Both the position numbers and the translations under genes were made by a program. DNA of 64,000 nt, from the NCBI GenBank assembly GCA_038030265.1, contig CM075939.1:42637253-42701252 (forward strand), read 5' to 3'. Numbering within the stretch: position 1 is the stretch's first letter; each line of letters opens with the position of its first letter. Below, piece by piece: positions 1 to 9,649 of the stretch. The notes beneath the pieces were generated by a model, which did no database searches, had not been told where the DNA came from, and saw only the letters and a program-made list of their open reading frames with translations. The DNA is from Corythucha ciliata. Lineage: Eukaryota > Arthropoda > Insecta > Hemiptera > Tingidae.

Positions 1-119
1 CATTTCGACTCCACCCAACCCTTAGTAGGATTTTTCCTCACCTGATGAGGCTATGTGGCGTCGATTCATTTTCTTTGCCGCCGCGAGAAACTTTTCGGCC
101 AAATGTCTAACAGACATTT

Positions 120-287
120 GGCTGATTTCAACATCAAGAAATTTCAGTGGTTTTCGAAGGGCTTTGTTATATTAAATTTTTGCGCCAAATTTTAGGATAA
201 ACTTCGGCAAATTTTTCAAATTTCTTCCCCTATTCTGGCCCTTCTCCTACCAAACTTTTTAAAGAAACTTAAATGGTAATCGAAGGC
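120..287. repeat. Degenerate ~150-bp satellite monomer, left of foldback insertion
   Basis: Part of a loosely conserved monomer with the landmarks GGTAATCGAAGGC, a TTTTGTTAAATT-like stretch, a GCCAAATTTT-like stretch, GGATAAAC and a pyrimidine-rich block. It resumes right of the foldback element (1226 onward) and recurs near 53290-53670. No gene is visible from 1 to 287. Confidence 0.5.
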
Positions 288-1225
288 ATGCACGTGAACC
301 TGGCGGCACACATATCACTAAACATGACGAAAATGGCGCCATTCGTTTGTTTACCGTTTGTTTACGTTTGTTTAGCCCAAATTTTCGTTTGTTTAGCCCT
401 GCAAAACACAATTTTTAAAAAAACGAAATGTGTGCCGCCAACTTCACGCAACGGCACACACGACCCCAATCGTTTGTTTCGTTACATATTTGGACAGAAC
501 ATCGTTTGTTTACGTTTGTTTAGCCAAATTTTCGTTTGTTTAGCCCAGCAAAACATGTATTTATAAGAATATAAATCATGTGTGCCGCCAACTTCACGCA
601 ACGGCACACACGACCCCAATCGTTTGTTTCGTTACATATTCGGACAGAACATCGTTTGTTTACGTTTGTTTAGCCAAATTTTCGTTTGTTTAGCCTAGCA
701 AAACATGTATTTATAAGAATATAAATCATGTGTGCCGCCAACTTCACGCAACGGCACACATGACCCCAATCGTTTGTTTCGCTACATATTCGGACAGAAC
801 TTCGTTTGTTTAGCCCAAATTTATGTTTGTTTAGCCCAAATTTTCGTTTGTTTAGCCCAGAAAAACATGTATTTATAAGAATATAAATCATGTGTGCCGC
901 CAACTTCACGCAACAGCACACTTATAAATATATGTTTTGCTGGGCTAAAAAAACGAAAATTTGGGCTAAACAATCGTAAATTTGGGCTAAACGAACGTAA
1001 ACAAACGATGTTCTGTCAGAATATGTAACGAAACAAACGATTGGGGTCGTGTGTGCCGTTGCGTGAAGTTGGCGGCACACATTTTGTTTTTTTTTTTTAA
1101 ATTGTATTTTGCAGGGCTAAACAAACGAAAATTTGGGCTAAACAAACATAAACAAACGGTAAACAAACGAATGGCACCATTTTCGTCATGTTTAGTGATA
1201 TGTGTGCCGCTAGGTTCACGTGCAT
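288..1225. mobile_element. Foldback-type DNA element with long tandem-repeat arms and 9-bp target duplication
   Basis: Both ends read ATGCACGTGAACC inward, and the arms match for about 130 bp beyond that (GGCGGCACACATATCACTAA and so on). The direct repeat ATCGAAGGC flanks the element exactly, at 279-287 and 1226-1234, giving a 9-bp target duplication. The left arm holds about four ~150-bp subrepeats, each with GTGTGCCGCCAACTTCACGC and GTTTGTTTAGCC motifs (starting near 426, 577, 729 and 890). The right arm (about 925-1225) holds one inverted subrepeat. No transposase is encoded, so it is non-autonomous. A 9-bp duplication with long TIRs is known from Mutator-like and Foldback (FB) elements; assignment between them is inference. 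Short open frames here come only from the repeats. Confidence 0.85.
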
Positions 1226-1720
1226 ATCGAAGGCCGTTGATACATTGTATTTTTGAACTGAATTTTGAAGCGCTGGGATAAACGAATGCCGTTTGGCTAT
1301 TTTTAAAAATTGCATCCCTTATCATCCCCCCCCCTTGAATTTTGTACACATATCTATAGTAATTTATGGTGTTTGTTGCATTACATTTTTGAACCAAATT
1401 TTAATGTGGTTAGATAAACGTGTGAATTTTAGCGATTTTTTTGAAATCTCATTGCCTATTTCACCCCCTCCCAACCGCACACTTCAACTTTTTCAAGAAA
1501 TCTCGACGGTAATTTAGGGCTTTTGTTAAATTGAATTGTTGAGCCGAATTTGGGAGCACTAGGTTGAACTAGTGAATTTTAGCGCTATTTTTACACTTCC
1601 ATTCCGGGAGGACCACCCCCTCACCACTGACTTTTTCAAAAAATCAAATTAGGAATCAAAGGCTTTTTCAAAACGGAATCATCGTACCGAATATGATTTC
1701 TCTAGAATCAACTGGTGATT
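1226..1720. repeat. Degenerate ~150-bp tandem satellite, right of foldback insertion
   Basis: About three diverged monomers follow one another, each with TTTTGAACC/TTGTTGAGCC, a GGATAAACG- or GGTTGAAC-like step, GTGAATTTTAGCG and a C-rich block followed by TTTTTCAAGAAATC. A homologous stretch, including the downstream TTCTTCGAGAGTTATC sequence, occurs near 53290-53670. Nothing coding is visible. Confidence 0.5.
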
Positions 1721-1897
1721 AGTAGTGGTTTTTGTACCATTTCAGGCCCTATTTTCCCCACTCCACCACGACCGATTTGGCCCAAATGCAATACCGACCG
1801 GGAACTTATGACTACTGGTTTTTGGGCCAAAGCGCGTCCCGCTAAATTAATTTCTTCGAGAGTTATCGTGCTAACAAGAAAACGGCCAAAAATATAT

Positions 1898-2297
1898 GAA
1901 TATGTCCACTTAACGAAATGGATGTCCATTTCACGAAGTGGCTCCACATGCTGTAACTTCAAAAAATTACATCTGGACAAAAAAATTGTCCATTTCTTGA
2001 AAAGGAAATCGCGTTTGTAAGGTCGCTGAAATTAAGTTTTCTTACTGCAAGTGGATGCACAATATTATCATTTTCGTGAAATGGATGAGGGAGGAATGAT
2101 GAAAATATAACGACTGTCGGGTTCAGACTGGGGATTTCAGCAACTGGACGAACACGATTTCCTTTTCAAGAAATGGGCAATTTTTTTGCCCAGATGTCAT
2201 AATTTTTTCAAGTTTCAGCAAGTGGAGCCACTTCGTAAAATGGACATCCATTTCGTGAAGTGGACAATTACTCGACATGGATGCGCCATATACATAT
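1898..2297. mobile_element. Foldback/MITE family 2, copy 1
   Basis: An inverted repeat. The left arm (about 1900-2012) contains TGGATGTCCATTTCACGAAG and GTCCATTTCTTGAAAAGGAA, and the same motifs return inverted at about 2150-2275. A second copy with better-preserved ends is at 49431-49904. There is no coding capacity. The left terminus here appears to have lost about 25 bp compared with copy 2. Confidence 0.6.
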
Positions 2298-2331
2298 ATA
2301 ATGAAACATATAGGGAAAGATGCATACACTT

Positions 2332-2635
2332 CTTTTTTTTTTTTTTTTTTTTGTCGGGGGCGCCGGGCTTTGAACCCGGCAGGCGCCTAAGCCTCACTTG
2401 GGCTCCTACGCCATACCCAGATGCAACTGTGCACTTCACACCCGTACTACGCGGGCGTTTCGGTCGGTGCGCGGTTTGTTGAACGCACATCGCCGGGAAC
2501 GCCCACACGAAGCCGAGTGTGCCGTGTCACAGCTCGCCGCAGCCTTATAGTGTAATGGGCAATGGCTGGATTCGAACCCAGGCCCGCTGGGTTGCGAAGC
2601 GAGCATTGTATCCATTACACCATCGAGGCGCGCTC
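2332..2635 (-). mobile_element. tRNA-derived dimeric SINE with poly(A) tail
   Basis: Read on the minus strand, the element begins with a tRNA-like head (A box TGGTGTAATGG, B box GGTTCGAATCC). A ~120-bp body follows, then a second tRNA-like unit (A box TGGCGTAGGAG, B box GGGTTCAAAGC) and an A run of about 20 that appears as the T run at 2333-2352. The 10-bp direct repeat GCATACACTT flanks it at 2322-2331 and 2636-2645, as expected for LINE-mediated retroposition. The two box-A/box-B pairs make it dimeric. The first unit's anticodon arm is disrupted, so this is not a working tRNA gene. Confidence 0.85.
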
Positions 2636-2645
2636 GCATACACTT

Positions 2646-3389
2646 AGCCCCTCTTTTACTATAAACCTCAACACTTGGCTCGTCTTCACTGAGGCGCCAA
2701 GTGTAATTTTCAATACATTCAAGCGCTTTTGCCCCTTCAGCTTTAAGAGACCGCTGAGGCTCTAAAATGAATCGTCCTTCAAATAAATGATTTCATCCAC
2801 GCGGAAAAACGAGTCTGGAAGTACTCGAATGATCTGAGCGCTACATCGTTCACCTTACGAACTCCATCTTTTGTCTTAATTTGCAGGCTCTCTCCAAGAT
2901 TCTTGCTTTTTCTCAAGCCGGTTTACTGTTTTCCTCGAGTTTATTTTAAAAGGAGGAATACGATAAACACGAAGAAAGGGAATGACAATGGCTGTTCACA
3001 TTCCATAATTTTCAGAAAAATTGGTCAATGCGTGATCATTAATCATAATTTTGTAGTTCACATTGTATAATGGGGAAGTTGGAGACAATGGGGGACTTGC
3101 ACATATTTCAAGCACTGGTGTTTCTTGAAGAGGACTCAAAAAAATTTTGAGTGGGGGTTTGATTACGTCAAAAGGCAGTTCATGACATGGATGGTGTTGT
3201 TTGTTAGACGAAATTTCTGGAGTTCAATTTTTATTGCTACATATTTATAACAAAACATTTTAGAGTTCCCTCAAATGCTTCATAACTGCACATTCACGTC
3301 ATTTCCCCTAGCACGAGCACGGTTGCAGTGAAACCAAAACGATTTTGCGAATATGCAACGTTTTCAAGACTTTCTGTGCTAGCTGGGAT
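2646..3389. other. Intergenic, no feature seen
   Basis: AT-rich sequence without a convincing open frame, repeat or RNA gene. Confidence 0.4.
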
Positions 3390-3519
3390 AAACGAGCTCA
3401 TTACAGTTTTTTGATATATAACTAAGTCAGCGAAGAAAAACTCTTAAAGGAATGCGCTCAGGAAATCAAACTGATAATTTCTACCGGTTGAACTTTTTTA
3501 AAGTGAGTGCAAAGTGTAA
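3390..3519 (-). pseudogene. 5' flank fragment of zinc-finger gene family
   Basis: About 130 bp nearly identical to 17325-17455 and clearly related to 57405-57520, which lies directly upstream of and includes the start codon of the zinc-finger gene on the minus strand. Only the start codon and about three codons remain before homology ends. The distal end (GTGAGTGCAAAGTGTAA) is cut by the MITE at 3520. Confidence 0.7.
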
Positions 3520-3659
3520 GGCCCGTTTTACACGAGTAAGTTTTTTGTTCAAAAACATGTTCAATCTGATCGCAAACACTCCTTTTCAGGCAGGGAACAT
3601 CTGTTAATATTTTTAAAAATGGCTACTTTGATCAAAAAACTTACTCGTGTACACGGGGG
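3520..3659. mobile_element. Short Harbinger-like MITE (diverged)
   Basis: The left terminus GGCCCGTTTTACACGAGTAA and the right terminus TTACTCGTGTACACGGGGG form TIRs around about 140 bp. TAA precedes the left end, but the right flank is TAT, so the 3-bp duplication is imperfect. It is inserted in the zinc-finger 5' module. Confidence 0.55.
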
Positions 3660-3786
3660 TATCACTCATACCGAGTAGGACCGGGGAACAGAACGTAGTG
3701 GACACCCCTGTTCACTTGGAACGCTAAAACCGGATTTATAGACTTTTTCGCTCGGTAGATGGCTCCCCAAACTTCGAGAAAAAATG

Positions 3787-3859
3787 GCTCTCCGGCGGGA
3801 TTTGAACCCGCAACCTCTGGATTACCAGTCCAGCACGCTGCCATTTGCGCCACGGAGGC
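3787..3859 (-). tRNA. tRNA-like sequence, anticodon GGT (copy 1)
   Basis: Identical in its core to the plus-strand copy at 4162-4234 apart from one T-arm base; see that entry for structure. On this strand the 3' end is followed by CCATTTTTTCTCGAAG, a possible Pol III terminator. Confidence 0.55.
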
Positions 3860-4161
3860 GCCTATGGGAGTCGTACTCCGAGGGATAAGCTAAGCCGAAC
3901 CCCACCTAGGTCCATTGTTTCTCGAAACTCGAATCGTGTTGGGCTATGCCCTTCCATCGTCGTCCGGATAATATCAGTTTAATTAATTTACTAATTAAAA
4001 TGCCGGCGACAGATTTATTCATTATATCAATCTAACAACATCTAGATAAGATTAAATTCGGCGTGGTTTACCGATCAGGAGAAGCGCCTAGAGTTTCGAG
4101 AAACAATGGACCTAGGTGGGGTTCGGCTTAGCTTATCCCTCGGAGTACGACTCCCATAGGC

Positions 4162-4234
4162 GCCTCCGTGGCGCAAATGGCAGCGTGCTGGACTGGTAAT
4201 CCAGAGGTTGCGGGTTCAAATCCCGCCGGAGAGC
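4162..4234 (+). tRNA. tRNA-like sequence, anticodon GGT (copy 2)
   Basis: A cloverleaf can be drawn. The D arm contains the A box TGGCGCAAATGG. The anticodon stem CTGGA/TCCAG closes the loop CTGGTAA (U33 present, anticodon GGT, nominally Thr). The T stem GCGGG/CCCGC contains the B box GGTTCAAATCC. The acceptor stem pairs at only five of seven positions. A CCA triplet is encoded at 4234-4236 and followed at once by TTTTTT. The scaffold (GTGGCGCAA...AGGTTGCG) resembles eukaryotic tRNA-Trp more than tRNA-Thr. GGT is unusual for a nuclear tRNA-Thr, so a tRNA-derived repeat is more likely than a working decoding tRNA. Confidence 0.55.
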
Positions 4235-4439
4235 CATTTTTTCTCGAAACTCGAATCGTGTTGGGCTATGCCCTTCCATCGTCGTCCGGATAATATCAGT
4301 TTAATTAATTTACTAATTTTTTAAAACGTTTAATTTTACTTTTTTCAAACATTTGAAAATAGTCAAATTAAACATTTTGTTGGCCGTTTTTCAAATCCGA
4401 AAACATGTTTTTATAAAAGGTTTTTTTGATCTTTTAAAA

Positions 4440-4575
4440 ACCTTTGATTTATTATTTAATAAACGTTTAATTGACGTTTAATTGTCGTTTAATTAACGTT
4501 TAATTATCGTTTAATTAACGTTTAATTATCTTTTAATTAACGTTTAATTGTCTTTTAAATAACGTTTAATCAAAT
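4440..4575. repeat. Short tandem repeat, ~13-bp unit (CGTTTAATTAA-like)
   Basis: About ten units of AACGTTTAATTR in a row. No coding potential. Confidence 0.75.
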
Positions 4576-5715
4576 TTTAAAAAGTGTTACAAATATATTT
4601 CATTACATATTCAAAAAAGGTCATGTTCAGTCTGAAAAAAAGCAAATGTGCTTAAGAACGATTGAAAAACAAATTTAATGAGTTTTTCTTCTTCATAATT
4701 AAGCTGAAAACTGAATGTGAAGTCCTCAGGTGCCCGACGTCATTTTTGATTTTGGAAATTAATGGTCCGATGAAGCAGCTGGCTGATCTTTCATGTGTCG
4801 CTTTTGAGACCTGGAAATTATGTTATTTTATTAGTCACTTTTCTATAACCTGGAGTTTGCGAGTTCCATTCTGTGTACACCAGGTTCCACGGGACTGGCC
4901 ACTTTGCTCTTTCAATACAGGTATACCTATTGGCGATTGCAGCTAAGGTAGACGAACTCTTATGCCTTCCCTGAGAAATTCTGAAACCGGTACTCCTGAT
5001 TCCTAAGTTGAAAAACTCCTCTCTCCTTGTCGGCTGTTTTTTATAAAGTTGACAATTCTTCCCTTCTTTTTCTTGAACTTTTTCAGCCTTTTTTATTTAT
5101 TTTTTTATGGATGCATTTCGGGCCCTACCCGGAACCCCTCTTCAGCATGCTCGACGCTAGCATAGCACCCAACTACTCCTGCCTCACTTTTCCATAATTT
5201 TTCTTATAAAAAAGTGACCGAGTCGTGCAATTCTTACAAAAATGTAAAGTAAAAGTGAAGGCGAATACCGGTTTCAAACCTAGACGCTAGCGCTCAAGTG
5301 ATAGATACAATCGCCAATAGACCGTCAATACTCTGATGAACCGTCAGTGGTTTCATATTTAATGGATTGATTTGTTCACTCTCTCCAAAGAAACAAGTAA
5401 AAAACGCCCAAAATCTTTTGAGCAAGGTGATAGTTTGACGATTTCATTTCATTATTTATTTTTTTGAGACTAGTGCTATTTCACGATCAGAACTAAATTT
5501 CAACACATTGTTGAATATTCCATGTTTTTACAGTTCTTCTCAACGAGCTGCTTTTGTTAGATTAAATAGAAGGGGGAAGCTCATTCAACGATTAACAAGA
5601 GTGGGCGAGAGTTCGTCAGAGTGTGGACAGTTCAGTTATAATGAAGTGATTTTTACAACTAGACCGGTATCATTCGAGAGCAGACTGTCACAGACCAGAA
5701 TCCTTTTCTTTATAC
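4576..5715. other. Intergenic, no gene recognised
   Basis: AT-rich. The motif ATTGGCGATTG(C/T)AGCTAAGG near 4930 also occurs near 30283 and inverted near 36870, so it marks the edge of a dispersed repeat. Open frames of 70-94 codons show no recognisable domain. Confidence 0.4.
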
Positions 5716-6172
5716 TCACGTGACTATCCTTTGGGTCGATTGTGCCAACCATTGCATAGACGCGCCTTTCAATTCTGCGTACTCAAAGTTGGGGATTTTT
5801 TTTTTAATACTTCTGCAATCAAATGGAGAAAATTACATCATCATTCGGTGACCACTCGTATTTCAAGTTCATCAATAGATTACCTGCCATCACTATGACG
5901 AAATTCAAATTTTTGTCAGGACGTTTTCCCTTTTGACCATGCCAACTCAATTTCTGAGTTAACTGGTCGTGGCAGGTGGCCTTCCACACGTACGTTGAAC
6001 ATTTTGCTACAGTTGTCCCCTCTGTAGCAAAAGCCAAGAAAGTAACCTGCATTTAACAGGCAGTAATACAATAATAATTAATTAGTATTGCTCCCTCGAA
6101 AATTTGGGACTGGAAGACAATCCTACTGACACGGCATCATCACGGACTGCATTTTCAAACAGTCTTATATTT
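5716..6172 (-). pseudogene. DUF4806-like gene, C-terminal three exons, frameshifted
   Basis: Three exons read on the minus strand. 6172-6127 ends FENAVRDDAVS before GTAGGA. 6046-5884 starts after AATGCAG, encodes GTTVAKC then QLTQKLSWHGQKGKRP, and ends before GTAATC. 5812-5716 encodes IPNFEYAELKGASMQWLAQS and stops at TGA 5718-5716. The middle exon aligns with the exon at 47021-47180 (SWAGKMGKVPFKN) and has the same phases (0 in, 1 out). The last exon is out of frame by one base at a run of ten A residues, so it is either decayed or misread. Family assignment is by motif memory. The function of DUF4806 proteins is not established to my knowledge. The N-terminal exons are not found. Confidence 0.5.
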
Positions 6173-6467
6173 CTGTTACAAAAAAAAAACACAGATGTTA
6201 AAAACAGCATTTCATCCAGAATGAGTAGGTGAAGGGGTGAAATTACTTGAATTCAAAGAAATACTTCTTTACGGTGTGAAACGATTGTGATTCACGGAGT
6301 AATTAAATGAGTACATACCTCTCTTAAAATTATTATTCAGAAGTAAGAGATACTAAAACTTACTTACCAAATTACGATTGACTGCAGCACGAAAGAGTAT
6401 TTAATAACAAAAAAAATCACGCAGAATAACAAGAACGAACAAACAAAGTCTCCGTGTGCTCTACTAG

Positions 6468-6683
6468 CTGAATGCTGAACTCGAGGTCGAAGTAGCAAGA
6501 GAAGATGATGAGAAAGACAGGAGAGCGCTTGCCATTGCTGGAAGGGGGAAGCCAAAGCGAAAAGAGGACGAAAAAGGTGCTGACTATGCCGAAAAACTAC
6601 TTTTTGGAACAAGTAGCAGTTGGGATGACACACATGGCCCTCCTGAAGGCCGTAGAGAGAGAGCCTTGGATTGTTTTTTGTGA
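6468..6683 (+). CDS. Unrecognised exon-like charged ORF
   Basis: A 71-codon open frame directly after a splice-acceptor-like TCTACTAG. It encodes an acidic/basic stretch (EVAREDDEKDRRALAIAG, then KPKRKEDEKGADYAEKLLFG, then SSWDDTHGPPEGRRERALD) and ends at TGA, with a possible donor GTGAAT just before. The composition looks coding, unlike the opposite-strand frame. There is no start codon near its beginning, so if real it is an internal or last exon. I do not recognise the family. Confidence 0.35.
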   Translation: MNAELEVEVAREDDEKDRRALAIAGRGKPKRKEDEKGADYAEKLLFGTSSSWDDTHGPPEGRRERALDCFL

Positions 6684-6699
6684 ATAATGTGCAGGACCA

Positions 6700-7870
6700 G
6701 AAATACGTCTTGATAGATTTAATGTGTCTCTGTTTTTTATATATATCCAGTGGATCGGATGATAATAAATTGAAACGAGAAGGAGAAGTAACTAATTGAT
6801 TTTTAATTATTTCCACCGTCATGAACAGTTCGTTTGCTAAGATTCAAGGAATACAATTGAGTAAAAGGGTGGGTGGATCTAGAATCCTTCTTGGGCGGGG
6901 GAGGGGGGTTCAAAGTTTTTGGCATGGCGTGATTTTTTGGGAGGAGCCAGTCCTTTTTATTGAGCAAAATGTGCTTTCCGTGGACACCTTTTTACTTTAA
7001 ATTGAAACGCACCCTTTGAACCGAGTTTTCAAAACGTAGTACATGCATATTTTTTCAAAAAATGAAGCTTATTTTGGCAGATCAAATCAGTTTAAAATTG
7101 ATGGAATTCGGCAATCATGTTTAATAGGATAACTTATGTTCATACTGCCGATGTCGTGCATAATATAACCACTTATTCTCTGCCCTCAGTACCCTCTACT
7201 ATAAAAATTGTCATTTATCGCACGAGGATAAATTCTAACGTGTCACTTACTAAGAGTATAAGTCAAAAAATTGAAGTTTTCAAGAGAGCGTTCCAAACTT
7301 TTCAATTTAAATAAAACTCAAACAATACTGTTTGGTACAAGTCCCCTTAGGAATAGGAATTCGGTTTTTTTCGTGACTTATACTCTTGAGAACAGAAGAG
7401 TAGAGGCAGGCCGTCAAGCTGAGTGCAAGAACGGAAAATGGCTAATTTTTGACTTATACTTTTAGTAACTGACACGATAGAATTAAAAGAGGGGGCTCGT
7501 CAAACGTCAGCGAAACAAGTGTTAAAGCTAAACCAGCTACAGCTGCTAAATTGCGAGGGTTCCGCACATCCATTACACAGAGTGAATGTAGTTTTTTGAA
7601 CGAAGAACTTTGGGGTATACTTAGCGAGATTCATTGTCAATATTCAACGATTTGACCCACCAAGAGCTTATTTGCCAGAAAAAATACCACGCTTTGAAAA
7701 CTTTTGACTCAAATTAGTCACGTTTCAAATTACGTGGAGTTGTGTAGTCCACGTTTCCAGTGACACGAAAAAAAACTGACTTTGACGTCAAAAATAAAGA
7801 AGATGATGTAATTCACAATTTTCCCCAAAACACCACAAAAGTTGGTCGTCACGGTAATCAATTTCAACCC
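6700..7870. other. Intergenic, no feature seen
   Basis: No domain-bearing frame, tRNA or clear repeat. Several short open frames under 70 codons are considered chance. Confidence 0.4.
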
Positions 7871-7873
7871 TTA

Positions 7874-8003
7874 AGGCCCGTTCACAAGCTCTATGTTGGC
7901 GTTGTGTGGAGTCTATACGCAACCAAACAAATGTATTCCCTCGAAAAATGAAGCATTTTGATAGACACCACACAACGCAAATATAGATCTTGTGAACGGG
8001 CCT
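7874..8003. mobile_element. Harbinger-like MITE, TTA target duplication
   Basis: A 130-bp element with termini AGGCCCGTTCACAAG / CTTGTGAACGGGCCT and the 3-bp direct repeat TTA on both sides (7871-7873, 8004-8006). PIF/Harbinger elements are known for TWA duplications and GGCC-type ends. A decayed relative lies near 10220-10332. Confidence 0.85.
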
Positions 8004-8159
8004 TTAACAATTATTCATCAGCTTCGTTTTACCACTTAATTATGTACACATCCTACGATTTGTGTCATACGCATAACAAATAAAAATGAGTATGATGACA
8101 TTTTGCTACTCTGGAAATGATACGTAACGCTCGTAAACGAATGAGAAATCATCAAGAAG

Positions 8160-8380
8160 AAAACGTACAGTTTTTTAACGTTTATTAAACGTATAGCAAA
8201 AAAATTTTATTTTCGTTTGCTAATAACCCATTTATTAAACATTTGGTAATACAAATTTACGTTAATACAAATTTAGTTTTTTTTACGTTTTAAATAAATT
8301 TAAAAAACATTTGTTGATCAAATATTTTTTTATCAAACTTTATTACCTAAATTAAACGTTTTAAAAACGTTTTTCAAAGG
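8160..8380. repeat. AT-rich AACGTTT/TTTATTAAAC degenerate repeats
   Basis: Loose repeats of AAACGTTT, TTTATTAAAC and similar words, akin to 4320-4575. No gene. Confidence 0.4.
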
Positions 8381-8708
8381 ACCTTTGCTACTTGGGCACG
8401 AGTACCCCATAGTCACTGAAATTCACCTCGCTCATGCGCCCACTGTGATTTGCGCGGATATACGAAAACGTTGGACTAAAACTTCAAGTAAGCATCTGTG
8501 AGTTGAAACGCTCATTGCTAACTAAATTACGTTTTATTTATGTGAACATATATCCATTCTCCAGGCTACAATATGAACCAAGGCATTTAAATAGCGTGAG
8601 GAGTGACGAGGGTGACATGAGCGACCATTGTGCTAGATGATCAGCACAATGAAGATGATGAAAGGTGGCTATCATTAAAATTAAGTTTTAGACTAAGAGC
8701 CTGCGACG

Positions 8709-9648
8709 TAAAAAGTGCAACCATTTGCATATTTTTCTTACCCAGCGCATAAAATAGATAATAACTCCCCAATAGTGGGAAAAATTGTCTTCCAACATTT
8801 GGACGTGACGAAACCGGTGGCAGACGCCATCAAAGCATGCACTTGTGGGGGGAAGTAACAAAAATTCCGGTCAGTCAGGAAAAATGTTTTACTCACGGGA
8901 ATAGAATATTGCGTTTCATGCTAACGGGTCCTGTGGCGTTGAGCCAATGGAAAAGTCTGAAAACCCAAAACCCATCTAATTCGGAGTATCCGTTTTCGGT
9001 GTCAGTGTACTTTTTTCTGAGCGAAAATAGGGCGAGAAATACAAATCATATATAATAAAAAATCTTCGACGAACGGCGTTTTCATGCTGTCACAGAAAAA
9101 CAGCGTCACCTCAGGTAAGAACACACCCCGAAAAATATTTTCTACTGCAGCGGGTGTGAAATTCTGGTTCGCTGTTACCAAGAAGTATGAAAATTCATAA
9201 TATGCATTTTCCATTCGCCGTAAATCATAGTGCAGCCGATGGGGTCTTTAAAAATGCATCTACTAAAAAAACGGATTAGTTACTGGAGATACTTGTCCCT
9301 TTTTCCCTAATAGACGCTATGTGCACTGACACCGACAAGCGGAACTTCAAATTAAGGGGTTTTTCGGTTTTTCCGACTTTTCCTTTGGCTCGCGGCCCCA
9401 GGACCCGTTAGCATGAAATGTAATTTTCATTTCCCAATATTTTCATATGCGTTATCTCGTGAATACAACGTTTTTCCAAACTGACCGGAATTTGTGTTAC
9501 TTCTTCCCACAAGTGCATGCTATGATGGCGTATGCCACCGGTTTCGTCACGTCCAAATGGAGGCAGACAATTTTTCCCACTATTAGGGAGTTATTATCGA
9601 TTTTATGCGCTGAGTAAGAAAAGTATGCAAGTGGTTGCACTTTTTACA
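8709..9648. mobile_element. Long foldback element, arms ~300 bp
   Basis: The left arm begins GTAAAAAGTGCAACCATTTG and the right arm ends with the inverted match (GGTTGCACTTTTTAC at about 9634-9648). Matching continues inward past CATTTGGACGTGACGAAACC, CGCCATC, GGTCAGT and CTAACGGGTCCTG to about 9010 and 9320, leaving a spacer of about 300 bp. No target duplication is obvious and no transposase is present. Confidence 0.7.
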
Positions 9649-9649
9649 T

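Larger units (their letters stand above)
3765..4316. repeat. tRNA-like cassette duplicated in opposite orientations
   Basis: Two cassettes (about 3770-3925 and 4097-4250) each hold a tRNA-like sequence between inverted motifs of the form TTTCGAGAAA / TTTCTCGAAA. The internal cassette is inverted in one copy relative to the other. The sequence right of each cassette (CTCGAATCGTGTTGGGCTAT and onward to about TTTACTAATT) is in the same orientation in both. The cassette therefore looks flipped between its own inverted repeats. Confidence 0.8.

Noticed and set aside
30..60. Hammerhead-ribozyme-like CTGATGAG word near the window start
   Set aside because: The conserved GAAA and a proper stem II/III arrangement are missing.
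3787..4234. Functional nuclear tRNA-Thr genes
   Set aside because: Acceptor stem has two mismatches, GGT is unusual for nuclear Thr, and the sequence lies in duplicated, inverted repeat cassettes. Kept only as tRNA-like.
5508..5723. 71-codon plus-strand frame after an acceptor-like site
   Set aside because: No recognised domain, and its 3' edge overlaps the better-supported DUF4806-like exon on the minus strand.
6364..6822. 152-codon minus-strand frame
   Set aside because: Hydrophobic, His/Leu-rich and antisense to the more coding-like charged frame at 6468-6683; no family recognised.
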